Assembly: GCA_029212885.1 (NCBI GenBank) | Contig: JARGPC010000005.1 | Span: forward strand, 52,731-116,730 | DNA from: Coxiellaceae bacterium | GTDB taxonomy: Bacteria > Pseudomonadota > Gammaproteobacteria > Coxiellales > Coxiellaceae | Reading direction: 5' to 3' | Length of the DNA stretch: 64,000 bases | Part shown: piece after piece, positions 31,791 through 42,000 of the stretch | How the letters are laid out: each line of letters begins with the position of its first letter | Position numbering within the stretch: position 1 is the stretch's first letter | Notes under the pieces: model-generated | The model's input: the letters and a program-made list of their open reading frames with translations, nothing else | What the model was told of the DNA's origin: nothing | Database searches by the model: none | Position numbers and translations under genes: made by a program

Positions 31791-32522
31791 ATGGAGGCAC
31801 TTCAATTAAATGAGAACCGGCGCATGGACAACGATCAGCTAAACAGTCAATTACTCGAATTGATCGAAGCTGAAAAAGCAGCCTTCAAAAAAATCCTCGA
31901 CGAATTCTACGCCAACTCCGATCACAGTACTGAAAAATTTTGTGAAGTAAATGATCGCTTAATTGCATCACTGAATCGTATTTTTAAAATCTATGAAGAC
32001 AATAATGGCAAGCAGTCGTTATTCTTAACCAATACATTAAAACCATTGCGCCAAGCTTATGAGCGAGCTGAAAAATATAAAACCATGGCTGAAGGTGGTA
32101 GTGTAGAAGAAGAACACTTTGATGGCATCACTGTTCCTGAAGATCGTGAGGTGGTGCATATTAGTTTGTACATGGCGCAAGGTCATGATTTGGCCAATTG
32201 GCAGCGCCAAATGGAATCACTTGATCAGTTAACGCAAAGTCGACCTATTTATCGCACCGAAGAAGCTGTACAAAAAGCGATCCGCGCAAAAATGTCATTA
32301 AGTACCGAAGGTTATGTCTCGGTTGCTGTGAAAAAAACTGCTATTATAAACAAGAATAAAGCGCGCTTGGATCGTCAAGGCAACGAATTAGTCTCTTTGG
32401 CTGAAGGCGCAATTGATAACGATAAATATATTTTACAGTTTGTGTTATCAGGTAAATATTATCGTTACGTCAATGGTAAACTGGTATTGACGGTACCTGG
32501 CAAAGGCGGCTTGTTCCGCTAG
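31791..32522 (+). CDS. icmQ: Dot/Icm protein IcmQ
   Basis: A 243-residue protein; Legionella IcmQ is ~191. The N-terminal helical half (NDQLNSQLLELIEAEKAAFKK onward, here LLELIEAEKAAFKKILDEFY) binds IcmR/FIR and membranes. The C-terminal half has FDGITVPEDREVVHISLYMAQ (shown as EDREVVHISLYMAQGHDLANW) and SVAVKKTAIINKNKARLDRQG, the ADP-ribosyltransferase-like fold that binds NAD. ATG 31791 or ATG 31824 could start it. A 15-residue ORF (31762-31809) overlaps the first of these. Extra length is in a low-similarity N-terminus and linker. Confidence 0.9.
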   Translation: MEALQLNENRRMDNDQLNSQLLELIEAEKAAFKKILDEFYANSDHSTEKFCEVNDRLIASLNRIFKIYEDNNGKQSLFLTNTLKPLRQAYERAEKYKTMAEGGSVEEEHFDGITVPEDREVVHISLYMAQGHDLANWQRQMESLDQLTQSRPIYRTEEAVQKAIRAKMSLSTEGYVSVAVKKTAIINKNKARLDRQGNELVSLAEGAIDNDKYILQFVLSGKYYRYVNGKLVLTVPGKGGLFR

Positions 32523-32548
32523 CAGCTTGAGAAAGGCGAGAATTAAGC

Positions 32549-33712
32549 ATGTATCCATCACAACAAAATGCAACCGACCAAACAGCCAACTTCTTTTGGA
32601 TGTTGTGTCTTATTTTGGCTGCAGGACTTATATTATGGTGGGTCGATAAAAAATATATCATCACTATCTTGTTTTATATCCGTGGCTTTGAAATCGATTT
32701 AGTAAAATGGTTTGCTGATGGCTATACAACATTAGCACAATGGCTGCACTTGCCTATGCCAGACCTGCATCATAGCTTGGGCTGGTGGCAGAATTTTATA
32801 GCTCAACACCCTAACCATGAAAACATGAAATTCGCTGTTGTCACACAATTAAGCAGTGACGTTGGCAAGTGGATGGGTTTTCCAGTGGCGATTATACTTA
32901 TTATAATGGCTTGCATATTGTATACCCGTCACTCCACAGCACGTTTTGTTAGAAGCTATTCGATGGATAGTTTACGTAAGTTGGAGGTTGAAAACTGGCC
33001 ACAAATCTCGCCAGTAATTAATTTAGATTTAGTTAAGCAAGACCTTGATAAAGGGCCATGGGCGATGTCTGCTTTACCGCTCGATTATTGTAAGCGAAAT
33101 GAATTGATTGCTGTTGGTGAAAAAGATGGTCAAAAAATATGGGTAGTTAAAAAAGCAGAAGCCAGTCGGCAATTTGTATTGCAAGTAGGTCAGTTGTGGC
33201 CTGGTCTGGCGCGTGCCCCGATTCATTTACAAGCATTATGTGTTGTTTTTATGGCGCGTGCTGAACATAAACGTGATCTGGCCGATAAATTACTGATCCA
33301 AATAGCTAGCTCATCAGCATCCGGTAAGTTAAATTTTACCGGCGTAAAAGAAGCAACAGCACAGTTTCAGGGTTCACGGCTACTGCGGTGGTTGGAGGAT
33401 CGTCATGCCTTTACCACTACCTTGATGGCTTCTATGTTAGAGGTTGGGCGTTCTGACGGCGTGTTAGCGACATCAGAATTTTTATGGTTAAAACCAGTTG
33501 ACCGACGCATGTGGTACATATTAAATACAGTTGGGCGTCAAACAGCGATGGTAGAGGTGGCTGGTGCTTATGCGCATTGGTTGGCTGAGAAAAAATTACA
33601 CCGTCGTATGAAAACACCGATGGTGAAAATGGCAGTTAGTGCTTTAGAAGAAACAGTAGAAAATATTTTATATGTAGACGAGGGTGAGTCATGGCGTTCC
33701 AACGCGGGTTAG
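32549..33712 (+). CDS. icmP: Coupling-complex membrane protein DotM/IcmP
   Basis: A 387-residue protein (Legionella DotM ~376). Two transmembrane segments lie at about 11-30 and 108-128, with a periplasmic loop between them. The cytosolic domain has ARFVRSYSMDSLRKLEVENWP, split as RSYSMDSLRKLEVENWP, QISPVINLDLV and SRLLRWLEDRHAFTTTLMAS-like sequence (GSRLLRWLEDRHAFTTT). DotM binds DotL and recognises some effector C-termini. It overlaps icmO by 22 bases, so the two coupling-complex partners are made together. Confidence 0.93.
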   Translation: MYPSQQNATDQTANFFWMLCLILAAGLILWWVDKKYIITILFYIRGFEIDLVKWFADGYTTLAQWLHLPMPDLHHSLGWWQNFIAQHPNHENMKFAVVTQLSSDVGKWMGFPVAIILIIMACILYTRHSTARFVRSYSMDSLRKLEVENWPQISPVINLDLVKQDLDKGPWAMSALPLDYCKRNELIAVGEKDGQKIWVVKKAEASRQFVLQVGQLWPGLARAPIHLQALCVVFMARAEHKRDLADKLLIQIASSSASGKLNFTGVKEATAQFQGSRLLRWLEDRHAFTTTLMASMLEVGRSDGVLATSEFLWLKPVDRRMWYILNTVGRQTAMVEVAGAYAHWLAEKKLHRRMKTPMVKMAVSALEETVENILYVDEGESWRSNAG

Positions 33713-36042
33713 ACGAAAAGCAGGAAGCAGGTCAACGCTTTATTGTCCGTGATACACGGCCATTGTCGACGCGTATCTATGATTTCTTTAAAAACCCCCA
33801 TGGCGTTGCGATGATGCTGTGTGCGGGTGCCGCCGCTTCGTTGATTCTGGGGTATTTAAGTGACTTGATACTGATTTTTGGTGTTGGTGTGTTTTTATTT
33901 TGTTACTTTCAAAAATCGAAATTACCGTTTCGTATGCCGCAACGTTCCCATTTAAAAGATTACAATGATCCACTGCCTGGCGGTAATAAGCCACGAAGAG
34001 CGCGTGGTATTTACTTCTTTGGTAATGATAATAAAACTTCACAGGAATTGTGGTTTGGTAATGATGATATGCGAACTCATGCATTAATCTTTGGCTCCAC
34101 CGGTAGTGGTAAAACAGAAGCCTTGGTCTCTATTGCCTTTAATGCCTTGTGCCAAGCCAGCGGATTTATTTATGTTGATGGTAAAGGTGATAACTCATTA
34201 TTCTCTAAAGTGTTTTCTATGGTGCGAAGCATGGGGCGTGAAGATGATATCTTATTGATCAACTTTATGACCGGTGCGAAAGATATTATGGGTGCGCAAG
34301 AGCGCCGCTTATCGAATACGATCAACCCATTTGCGCAAGGTTCTTCCAGTATGTTGTCGCAATTGGTGGTGAGCTTGATGGATTCAGGTGGCTCTTCTTC
34401 TGATGGTGATATGTGGAAAGGTCGTGCGATTTCATTTGTTGAGTCGCTGATGAAAGTTTTGGTAGCGATGCGTGATGCTGGCCATATCTTATTGGATGCC
34501 AATACCATTCGTAACTATTTCCATTTGCCGCGTTTAGAAACCATGGTGTTGGATAAATTATTTGTGCGTGATGGTCAAGAGTCTGTCAATATTGAAGGCT
34601 TGCCACCAAGCATTCTAGAACCGATCAATAACTACCTATTTAACTTGCCGGGTTATAATAAAGAGAAAAAGCATAAACAAGTGTCGCAAGTATTAGAGCA
34701 ACACGGTTTTATCACTATGCAACTAACCCGTGTGTTTACCTCTTTGGCGGATACCTATGGCCATATTATGCGTACCGAATTGGCGGAAGTAGATTTAAAA
34801 GACGTGGTGTTGAATCGTCGTATTTTGGTGGTGTTATTGCCAGCGTTGGAAAAATCACCGGATGAATTGGCTAACTTGGGTAAGGTCATTATTTCATCAT
34901 TGAAAGCGATGATGGCGGCGGGTCTTGGTGAAGCGGTTGAGGGTGACTACGCAGATTTGGTGACCAGTAAGCCAACTAACTCAGCCACTCCTTATTTATG
35001 TATCTTGGATGAGTACGGCTATTACGCTGTGCAAGGTTTTGCTGTGGTACCGGCGCAAGCGCGTTCACTGGGTTTCTCGGTTATTTTCGCTGGTCAGGAT
35101 TTGCCCGCATTCCAAAAAGCATCTAAAGAAGAGGCAGCATCGATTGGTGCGAACACCAATATTAAAATTTGTATGAAGCTGGAAGATCCAACAGAAACCT
35201 GGGATTTCTTTATGAAAGGTGCTGGTGAGTCTTATGTGACTCATGTCGACAGCTTCCAAGTGGATCAAGGCAGTGTGTTGGGTAACTATCAAGACTCAAA
35301 AGGCGCACGGCTTGAAAAACGTGCGCGTATTGATTTACTTGATTTAAAAGAACAGCGTGAAGGTGAAGGGCACTTCTTCTTCAAGTCTAAGATTGTACGC
35401 GGTAAATTCTTTTTTGCTAACCCGCCGCCCGTTAAACGGTTACATTTAAATCACTTTCTAAAAGTAGCTGTGCCGGAAGATCAAGATATTGAGCGCATTA
35501 ATGAAAGCTTTAAGCACTTTTCAAACCTTGCTGAGGGTGGTGTGACCATTGAAGCCCCTGAAGTGGGCAGTGAAGAAATTGATCAAGTGTGTCAATTAAT
35601 GGTCTCAGGCAGTGATGTATCAATGATTGATACCTCGGTCGTAGCTATTCATCGTTTTCATGGTGATTCACAAACCTTTGCTAGTTCATTTTTTGACGAG
35701 CCAACTGAAACGCTCGAAGAGCACCTGGCTATCTTTATGCCTATGCGTCGTAATGAGCATGTTACCAAGTTATTGCCGGGTGAGGATCTGGGCGATTTTG
35801 GTCGTGCATTGCTTGATCGTGCTGATACACGTGATTATGTTGAGTACTGTCAACGCTTATGTGGAAAGTCTGGTCAGCAAGCGATGAATGTTGCGCTGGA
35901 AATTGTTGGTGATATGCAAAAAGGTACAGACTATCCGCCGGATATTAAACCATTAGCTACTGCGTCAGAAGTTGCTAACGATATACACAATTTAGTCGAT
36001 GCGATTGTGTTGAAAAAACAAGAAGCGATGAGTCAAGAGTAA
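33691..36042 (+). CDS. icmO: Type IV coupling ATPase DotL/IcmO
   Basis: A 783-residue coupling protein (Legionella DotL 783). Two N-terminal transmembrane helices at about 35-75 are followed by an ATPase domain with Walker A GSTGSGKTEA at about 134-143 and a Walker B-like YLCILDEYGYY. A long C-terminal extension (after ~590) would bind IcmS, IcmW, LvgA and DotN. GAGGGTGAG sits right before the ATG. It hands effectors to the channel. All core motifs are intact and the length equals that of Legionella DotL. Confidence 0.96.
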   Translation: MAFQRGLDEKQEAGQRFIVRDTRPLSTRIYDFFKNPHGVAMMLCAGAAASLILGYLSDLILIFGVGVFLFCYFQKSKLPFRMPQRSHLKDYNDPLPGGNKPRRARGIYFFGNDNKTSQELWFGNDDMRTHALIFGSTGSGKTEALVSIAFNALCQASGFIYVDGKGDNSLFSKVFSMVRSMGREDDILLINFMTGAKDIMGAQERRLSNTINPFAQGSSSMLSQLVVSLMDSGGSSSDGDMWKGRAISFVESLMKVLVAMRDAGHILLDANTIRNYFHLPRLETMVLDKLFVRDGQESVNIEGLPPSILEPINNYLFNLPGYNKEKKHKQVSQVLEQHGFITMQLTRVFTSLADTYGHIMRTELAEVDLKDVVLNRRILVVLLPALEKSPDELANLGKVIISSLKAMMAAGLGEAVEGDYADLVTSKPTNSATPYLCILDEYGYYAVQGFAVVPAQARSLGFSVIFAGQDLPAFQKASKEEAASIGANTNIKICMKLEDPTETWDFFMKGAGESYVTHVDSFQVDQGSVLGNYQDSKGARLEKRARIDLLDLKEQREGEGHFFFKSKIVRGKFFFANPPPVKRLHLNHFLKVAVPEDQDIERINESFKHFSNLAEGGVTIEAPEVGSEEIDQVCQLMVSGSDVSMIDTSVVAIHRFHGDSQTFASSFFDEPTETLEEHLAIFMPMRRNEHVTKLLPGEDLGDFGRALLDRADTRDYVEYCQRLCGKSGQQAMNVALEIVGDMQKGTDYPPDIKPLATASEVANDIHNLVDAIVLKKQEAMSQE

Positions 36043-36119
36043 TTTCCTTTTGTTTTGCTTTATGCGCCAAATGTTGGTAACTTATGGTGTGACTGTAGGC
36101 TACAAACTGTGAAAAAAAC

Positions 36120-36689
36120 ATGATGTCTGTTCGACTAAAAAATCAATTGTCATTGAAAAAAATTTCCCAGCTGCTGTTGGGCTGTTTGATCGTATTAAGT
36201 TTAGTGGGGTGTGCTAAACCACCGCGTTATAAAGTGGTCAAGCCTAGTAATGCGCAATTACGTGAAGACTACATTGGTTTATTAGAAGATCATGGGGTGC
36301 AAGTAGCTACCCAAGGCGAAACTGTTAAAATAATTATTCCTAGCGCTAAATTGTTTAATCCACGCTCAGCCAACTTCTCGAGTGATGCGAATGACACATT
36401 AGACCGATTGGGTGGTTTATTGCCACTCTATGAAACTTCCTCGATTAAGATCGCTGGTTACTCGGATGATAGCGGCCGCGAAAAATTCTTGCGACTGTTA
36501 ACGGCGCGACAGGCGCAGGTTGTGCAAGACAGATTGTGGCCAAATGGTATCGGCGCCAGTTTGGCTTATGCCGAAGGTTATGGTTCATCTTATCCAATTT
36601 CGAGCAATGACTCAGAGACAGGAAGGGAGTTGAATCGGCGTGTTGAGATCGGTTTTAAATATTACCGCACTCTGCGCCCTTACGATTAA
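36120..36689 (+). CDS. icmN: OmpA-like lipoprotein DotK/IcmN
   Basis: A 189-residue lipoprotein (Legionella DotK 189). The lipobox LVGC lies near residues 28-31. An OmpA/Pal-like peptidoglycan-binding domain at about 65-180 has SIKIAGYSDDSGREKFLRLLTARQA, split as IKIAGYSDDSGREKFLR and LLTARQAQVV, and NRRVEIGF. It decorates the outer-membrane complex. It begins a new run after icmO with a 77-base gap holding no clear promoter, so it is probably read through from icmQ. Confidence 0.92.
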   Translation: MMSVRLKNQLSLKKISQLLLGCLIVLSLVGCAKPPRYKVVKPSNAQLREDYIGLLEDHGVQVATQGETVKIIIPSAKLFNPRSANFSSDANDTLDRLGGLLPLYETSSIKIAGYSDDSGREKFLRLLTARQAQVVQDRLWPNGIGASLAYAEGYGSSYPISSNDSETGRELNRRVEIGFKYYRTLRPYD

Positions 36690-36707
36690 TAGGGTAGAGA
36701 AATAGCG

Positions 36708-37334
36708 ATGGCAATTGATTATGACCAGCTAGAACAACGTAAGAATTATTTCTTTCGTGATAGCTATCGTAAATTACTTAATTTGACGGTATTCCTTTTA
36801 TGGATTGGCCTAATTATGGCCGTGGTATTGGCGGCGATGGTGCTAACACCTGGAACATCTAACTATTATGCTTCCACTACGACTGGTGATGAGTATATTT
36901 TACATCCATTAAATGCGCCGGTAGTAACGGATACGTTTGTGATCAAGTGGGCGAGTTTGCTGGCAACCCAAGTATATAGCCTGAACTTCGAGGAGTATCA
37001 GCAGCAGTTGGATAAGGTTAAAGGTGAATTTACCGATCATGGTTGGGACGCGTTGCAAAAGGCGTTAAAAGGTTCAGGCTTCATAAAATCATTAACCCAG
37101 AATAAAGTGGTGACTTCCGCGGTAGTGACAGGTGCTCCCGTTATTTCCTTGCGTCAAATTATTCACCATAGATACACCTGGGTGATAGAATTTCCCTTAT
37201 TGGTGGCATATGGTACAGCCAGTGAAGCACAAAAAAGAACATTGAATATTCAAATGCGCGTCATGCGTGTGCCTGTGTTAGATGTACCGGCAGGTATACA
37301 ATGTGATGTTTTTGTGGCCCAAGCGCAAATATAA
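36708..37334 (+). CDS. IcmL/DotI paralogue in the DotJ/IcmM position
   Basis: A 208-residue protein related to the next gene. It shows FFRDSYRKLLNLTVFLLWIG (N-terminal transmembrane helix), YYASTTTGDEYILHPLNAPVV, a VTGAPVI stretch and an IcmL-like domain to the end. In Legionella this slot holds icmM/dotJ, a 94-residue truncated IcmL relative that forms a hetero-complex with DotI. Here the gene is full length. It therefore either plays the DotJ role with its soluble domain kept or is a second DotI. The following gene is closer to canonical IcmL. Confidence 0.85.
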   Translation: MAIDYDQLEQRKNYFFRDSYRKLLNLTVFLLWIGLIMAVVLAAMVLTPGTSNYYASTTTGDEYILHPLNAPVVTDTFVIKWASLLATQVYSLNFEEYQQQLDKVKGEFTDHGWDALQKALKGSGFIKSLTQNKVVTSAVVTGAPVISLRQIIHHRYTWVIEFPLLVAYGTASEAQKRTLNIQMRVMRVPVLDVPAGIQCDVFVAQAQI

Positions 37335-37346
37335 AAAGAGCGAGTA

Positions 37347-37979
37347 ATGGCAAGTAAAGGTGCATTAAAATTAATCTTATTTAGAAACGCGTTTTACCGT
37401 GATGGATACAAGCGCCTGTTGTTTGCTATTTTATTATTGATTGCCATCGATATTATGTTGGCGTTTGGCATATTTTACAGTTATACGCATCCTCCTGAAC
37501 CACAATACTTTGCTACTACCCCTGATGGTCGTATTATTACTATTCATCCATTAAGTGACCCGGTATTTTCAGATCAGCAGGTGCTGCAATGGGTAGCAAC
37601 AGCGGTAAGAAGCATCTACAGAAAAGATTTTGTGCATTGGAAAGAGCAATTACAACAAATTCAGGGCGACTTTACCGTACAAGGTTGGCAGAACTATATT
37701 GCTGCTTTGCGACAAAGTGACAATTTAAACACCATTACAAAATTAAAAATGGTATCGAGTGCAAAAATTACTGGTGCTCCAGTGATAACTGAAAAAGAAG
37801 TGCTCAGCGGTACGTACGCGTGGAAAATAATTGTTCCAGTCGACGTTAAGTATCAGAACTCCAGTGCAAAAATGATTGATCAGGTGTTGCAAATTACCAT
37901 GGTGGTATTACGTGTGCCTGTACAAGATAATCCGGATCGGATTGCGATTAATAACTTCATTCCACAAACGAGTGGTTGA
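37347..37979 (+). CDS. icmL: Inner-membrane protein IcmL/DotI
   Basis: A 210-residue protein (Legionella DotI 212). RNAFYRDGYKRLLFAILLL opens the transmembrane helix, then SYTHPPEPQYFATTPDGRI, VLQWVATAVRSIYRKDFVHW, DFTVQGWQNYIAALRQSDN and KITGAPVITEKEVLSGTYAW follow the Legionella protein closely. The periplasmic domain is VirB8-like. GAGCGAG precedes the ATG. It is the canonical partner in a DotI/DotJ-type complex with the preceding paralogue. Confidence 0.94.
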   Translation: MASKGALKLILFRNAFYRDGYKRLLFAILLLIAIDIMLAFGIFYSYTHPPEPQYFATTPDGRIITIHPLSDPVFSDQQVLQWVATAVRSIYRKDFVHWKEQLQQIQGDFTVQGWQNYIAALRQSDNLNTITKLKMVSSAKITGAPVITEKEVLSGTYAWKIIVPVDVKYQNSSAKMIDQVLQITMVVLRVPVQDNPDRIAINNFIPQTSG

Positions 37980-38005
37980 TATGTATAGTAATGAGGAAAC
38001 TGTCG

Positions 38006-39085
38006 ATGACAATTTTGAGTAAATGGGCAATGCGAGCAGCCATCATGACACTGACTGGCTTGTTGAGCGTTGCTGGCTATGCTGCCGATGGGGATAGCAG
38101 TGGGCAGAGTGCCATCGATCAAATTTTGGCTAAGGCCGCAGCTGAAAAACAGTCATCAGCACCTGCTAATAGTGGTGCGAGCAGTGCCTCAACACCCGTA
38201 TTAACACCTCGTCAACAGTTAGTCAGAAAAGAACTGCAAAAAGCCAAAACAGTGGATTCAACACCGGCAGAATTAACCGATGAATCAGCACATTATGATT
38301 TATACCCAGGTGATTTAAAGCAAATCAGTGAAAAAGCTTTTGCCAACATTGTGCGTAATACCACGCCCATGACACCAGATCAAATTCGCTTATTGCACCT
38401 GATGCTTGATAAGACCAAGCGCGCCACATCTGAATCTCCAGGTGTGCCACCCAAAGCGACATCAAGCTCTGTGCAAGTGAATATGGCACCGGGTGCAGCA
38501 CCACCTGTGATTCGTTTACGTAATGGTTATGTGACTTCGGTTGTATTTATTGATGCCACTGGTCAACCATGGCCTATTGCTGCTTATGACTTAGGTAATT
38601 CTAAATTATTTAATATCCACTGGGATCAGAAAGGTAATACCTTGATGATTCAGTCGAACACGGATTATCAACAAGGTAACTTGGCGGTGATATTACGTGG
38701 TATGAATGCACCGGTGATGATCACTTTAATACCTGGGCAACAAGCGGTTGATTACCGTTTAGATATGCGTATACCGCGATTGGGGCCGAATGCGTTATCG
38801 ACAAATACCTCATTGCCTTCGACAGGTGACCCCCGGTTACTGAATGTGTTAGATGGCATTGCACCTACAGGTGCTAAGCAATTACAACTATCGATGGTGG
38901 GTAGTGAAGCTTGGGTACAGGGCAATGTGATGTTTTTGCGTACACCGCTAGCTGTATTGTCGCCGAGTTGGACCGCGACAGTGCGCAGTGACGATGGCAT
39001 GCATGCCTATGAAATGCAGCCTGCACCCGTTATTTTGGTGATGCAGCATGGTAAGATAAGTAAATTGACGGTTAAGGGATTCTAA
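38006..39085 (+). CDS. icmK: Outer-membrane core protein DotH/IcmK
   Basis: A 359-residue exported protein (Legionella DotH 360). ATG 38006 follows GAGG and gives a signal peptide ending VAGYAADG; the longer frame starts inside icmL. The mature part has IDQILAKAAAEKQSS, SEKAFANIVRNTTPMTPDQI, then the conserved VIRLRNGYVTSVVFIDATGQPWP (shown as NGYVTSVVFIDATGQPWPI), VPFxxx-like AVILRGMNAPVMITLIPG and VDYRLDMRIPRLGP. DotH forms the main outer-membrane ring of the core complex with DotC and DotD. Confidence 0.94.
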   Translation: MTILSKWAMRAAIMTLTGLLSVAGYAADGDSSGQSAIDQILAKAAAEKQSSAPANSGASSASTPVLTPRQQLVRKELQKAKTVDSTPAELTDESAHYDLYPGDLKQISEKAFANIVRNTTPMTPDQIRLLHLMLDKTKRATSESPGVPPKATSSSVQVNMAPGAAPPVIRLRNGYVTSVVFIDATGQPWPIAAYDLGNSKLFNIHWDQKGNTLMIQSNTDYQQGNLAVILRGMNAPVMITLIPGQQAVDYRLDMRIPRLGPNALSTNTSLPSTGDPRLLNVLDGIAPTGAKQLQLSMVGSEAWVQGNVMFLRTPLAVLSPSWTATVRSDDGMHAYEMQPAPVILVMQHGKISKLTVKGF

Positions 39086-39088
39086 AAA

Positions 39089-42000
39089 ATGGCAAAGAAA
39101 GAAAAAGGATCTGTATCCAAAGTGCAAAGCCCTCAGGTGCGCATTTTACTAGCCGCGGTACTGGTAGTGCTTATTTTAGCTGGTGGTTTCGCTTGGTGGC
39201 ATCACCATCACCTTAAAACCGAATTTACAGGTGCGGCAACAACCGGCGGTAGTCCTGGTATTTCTTCAACTCCTGGTGGCGGTAACCCTAGTAACCAATA
39301 TGTAAAAACGCAACAGCAACAGAATGTTGAGCAAGAGAAAAAAGCACGTGCTAGTGGCGGTAGTGCGGTGCCAACTATTGTGCGCAGTAGTTTTATTGGC
39401 AACCCTGCTAGCTTTAACGACAGCGGTAGCAGTGGTGGCAGTAAACCATTGCATTGCCCGGTAGTCACATTTAGGCCAAATCCGGCCGCGTGTTTGCATG
39501 ATAATTTATTAGCAGCACGAAATGCGGGTGTTACAGCAACTGAATTACGTTGTGAAGGTTGTGCTTGTCATAACTTGCGTGCAGCTGGATATACTGCAGG
39601 CGATTTAAGAACAGCGGGCTTTGAAGCAAAAGACCTTAAGACTTGTGGCTTTTCTTTAGCGCAGCTTATTGCAGCGGGTTATAACGCTAAGACGTTACGA
39701 GCAGCTGGTTTCAGTGCACAACAATTAAAAGCAGCTGGCTTTACGGCGGCACAATTAAAAGCAGCTGGTTTTACTGCTAAGCAGTTAGCCGATGCAGGCT
39801 ATTCAGCAGCGCAACTAAAGGCAGCAGGTTTTAGTGCTAAGGATTTAAAAAATGCAGGCTTTACCGCTGCACAATTAAAGAACGCCGGTTTTGATGCGGC
39901 TGAGCTTAAAGCGGCAGGTTACAGTGCTGGTCAATTAAAGAGCGCCGGCTTTAGTGCGCAACAATTGGCTAATGCGGGTTATGATGCTGATCAACTGAAG
40001 GCAGCTGGCTTTACACCAGGTGAAGTGGCGCAAGCGATTAAAAATGCAAAAGTCTGTAATGTTGCTCGATTAAAGCAAGCTCGAGCACAAGGCATTTCAG
40101 CAACAGCCATTAAACAACAAGGTTGTAGTGCGGCGGCATTAAAAGCAGCGGGTTATACAGCCGCTCAATTAAGGGCAGCAGGTTTTAGTGCTAAGCAATT
40201 AAAAGCAGCTGGTTTTACGGCTGATCAACTTAAGGCAGCGGGTTACACAGCAAAGCAGCTTAAAGATGCGGGTTTTAATGCAGCGCAATTAAAAGCAGCT
40301 GGATTTACAGCGGCGCAATTAAAGTCGGCGGGTTATAGTGCTGGTCAATTAAAAAATGCTGGTTTTACGGCAGCGCAATTAAAAGCAGCTGGTTATTCAG
40401 CTTCCGCTTTAAAGGGTGCAGGCTTTACACCGGCTCAATTAAAGAACGCAGGCTTCTCTGCGAAACAACTTAAAGATGCAGGCTTTACGGCAGAGCAGTT
40501 ACGTGCTGCTGGCTATAGCGCAGGTCAATTAAAGAATGCTGGCTTTACACCTCAAGAATTGACCAATGCTGGTTACACCAAAGGTGACTTATTACGTGCT
40601 GGTTTCTCACCCGGCGAGGCTGGATTAAGTGGTGGACTATCAACCGGTAGTTCTTCAGGTGAGTGCAGTGTATCAAGTTTACGTAAACAGCGTTTAGCGG
40701 GCGCCACAGCAAAATCATTAGCAGATAATGGTTGCGGATTAGCGGCATTGAAAGCAGCTGGCTATAGCGCAGCACAATTAAAGAATGCTGGCTTTACTGC
40801 TGATCAATTGAAAAATGCCGGTTACACTGCCGCACAATTGAAAGCGGCTGGCTTTACTGCCAAGCAGTTAAAAGATGCTGGCTTTAGTGCGGCTCAATTA
40901 AAACAAGGTGGTTATAGTGATAAGCAATTGGCGAGCGCTGGCTTTACGCCAGCTGAAATTGCTAGGGCAGATAAATTAGAAGGTTCTTCTACTGGTCGAT
41001 GCAGTGTGGCGAATTTGCGTAAAGCACGTTCCGCAGGTACAAGCGCTAAATCCTTAGCCAATGACGGTTGCAGCTTAGCAGCATTAAGAGCCGCAGGATT
41101 TACCGCTAAACAATTAAAAGCTGCAGGCTTTAGTGCAGCGCAGTTACGTGATGCGGGTTATTCTGCTGGCCAATTAAAAGCTGCAGGCTTTAGTGCTGCA
41201 CAATTAAAAGAGGCTGGTTTTAGCGCCGATGATTTGAAAAAGGCTGGCTTCAATGCGGCACAATTAAAAGCAGCTGGTTATACAGCCAGTGAACTGAAAG
41301 ATGCAGGCTTTTCGGCCAGTCAGCTACGCTCAGCAGGTTTTACACCTCAAGAGTTGCATGACGCAGGTTACTCAGCCGCACAAATGCGTGCTGCTGGTTA
41401 TACCGCGAAGCAACTGAAAAACGCCGGCTTTACAGCAGGTCAATTAAAGGGTGCAGGCTATTCAGCTGCTCAGTTGAAGGATGCAGGTTATTCTGCTGCA
41501 CAATTAAAAGCAGCAGGATACAATGCAAAACAGCTCAGAGCTGCTGGTTACAGTGCTGAAGCATTACGGACAGCTGGCTTTTCAGCACAGCAATTAGCAG
41601 ATGCAGGCTTCAGTAAAGACCAATTGCAAGCTGCAGGGTTTAATCCAAGCCAATTAGCATTGGCTTCGTTTGAAAATGCTAGTGGTGGAAAGATTCCTTC
41701 AATTTTAGCGTCAACACCAGAAGGGCGCTTGGCTAAAATTCAGGCAGAACAAGCTAAGCAATTGTCGAATGAACAAAAGCAAGACATGTCACAGAAAATT
41801 CAGAATCAAATGAACTCTGAAAGTCAGGCGTTAGTGACGGGTTGGTCGCAGACAAATACGCAATCTTATACGCAAGGTGTTCCACCTCAAAAAGATCAAG
41901 CTGGCGGTTCCTCTGGTAGTGGTTCTGGCAATGCTGCCGGTGGTAGTGCTGGTAATGGTAAAGGCAGCTCTTCAAGCGCGGCTAAAGGCCCAGTGCTTAA

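Noticed and set aside
31762..31809. 15-residue ORF overlapping the icmQ start
   Set aside because: Too short and without a clear ribosome site; may be chance.
39208..39499. Minus-strand frames at the start of icmE
   Set aside because: They are opposite to a well-supported gene and have no start signals.
39500..41660. CRISPR-like or satellite array suspected from the regular 30-base period
   Set aside because: The period is ten codons in frame within icmE, bases vary at third positions, and no spacers exist.
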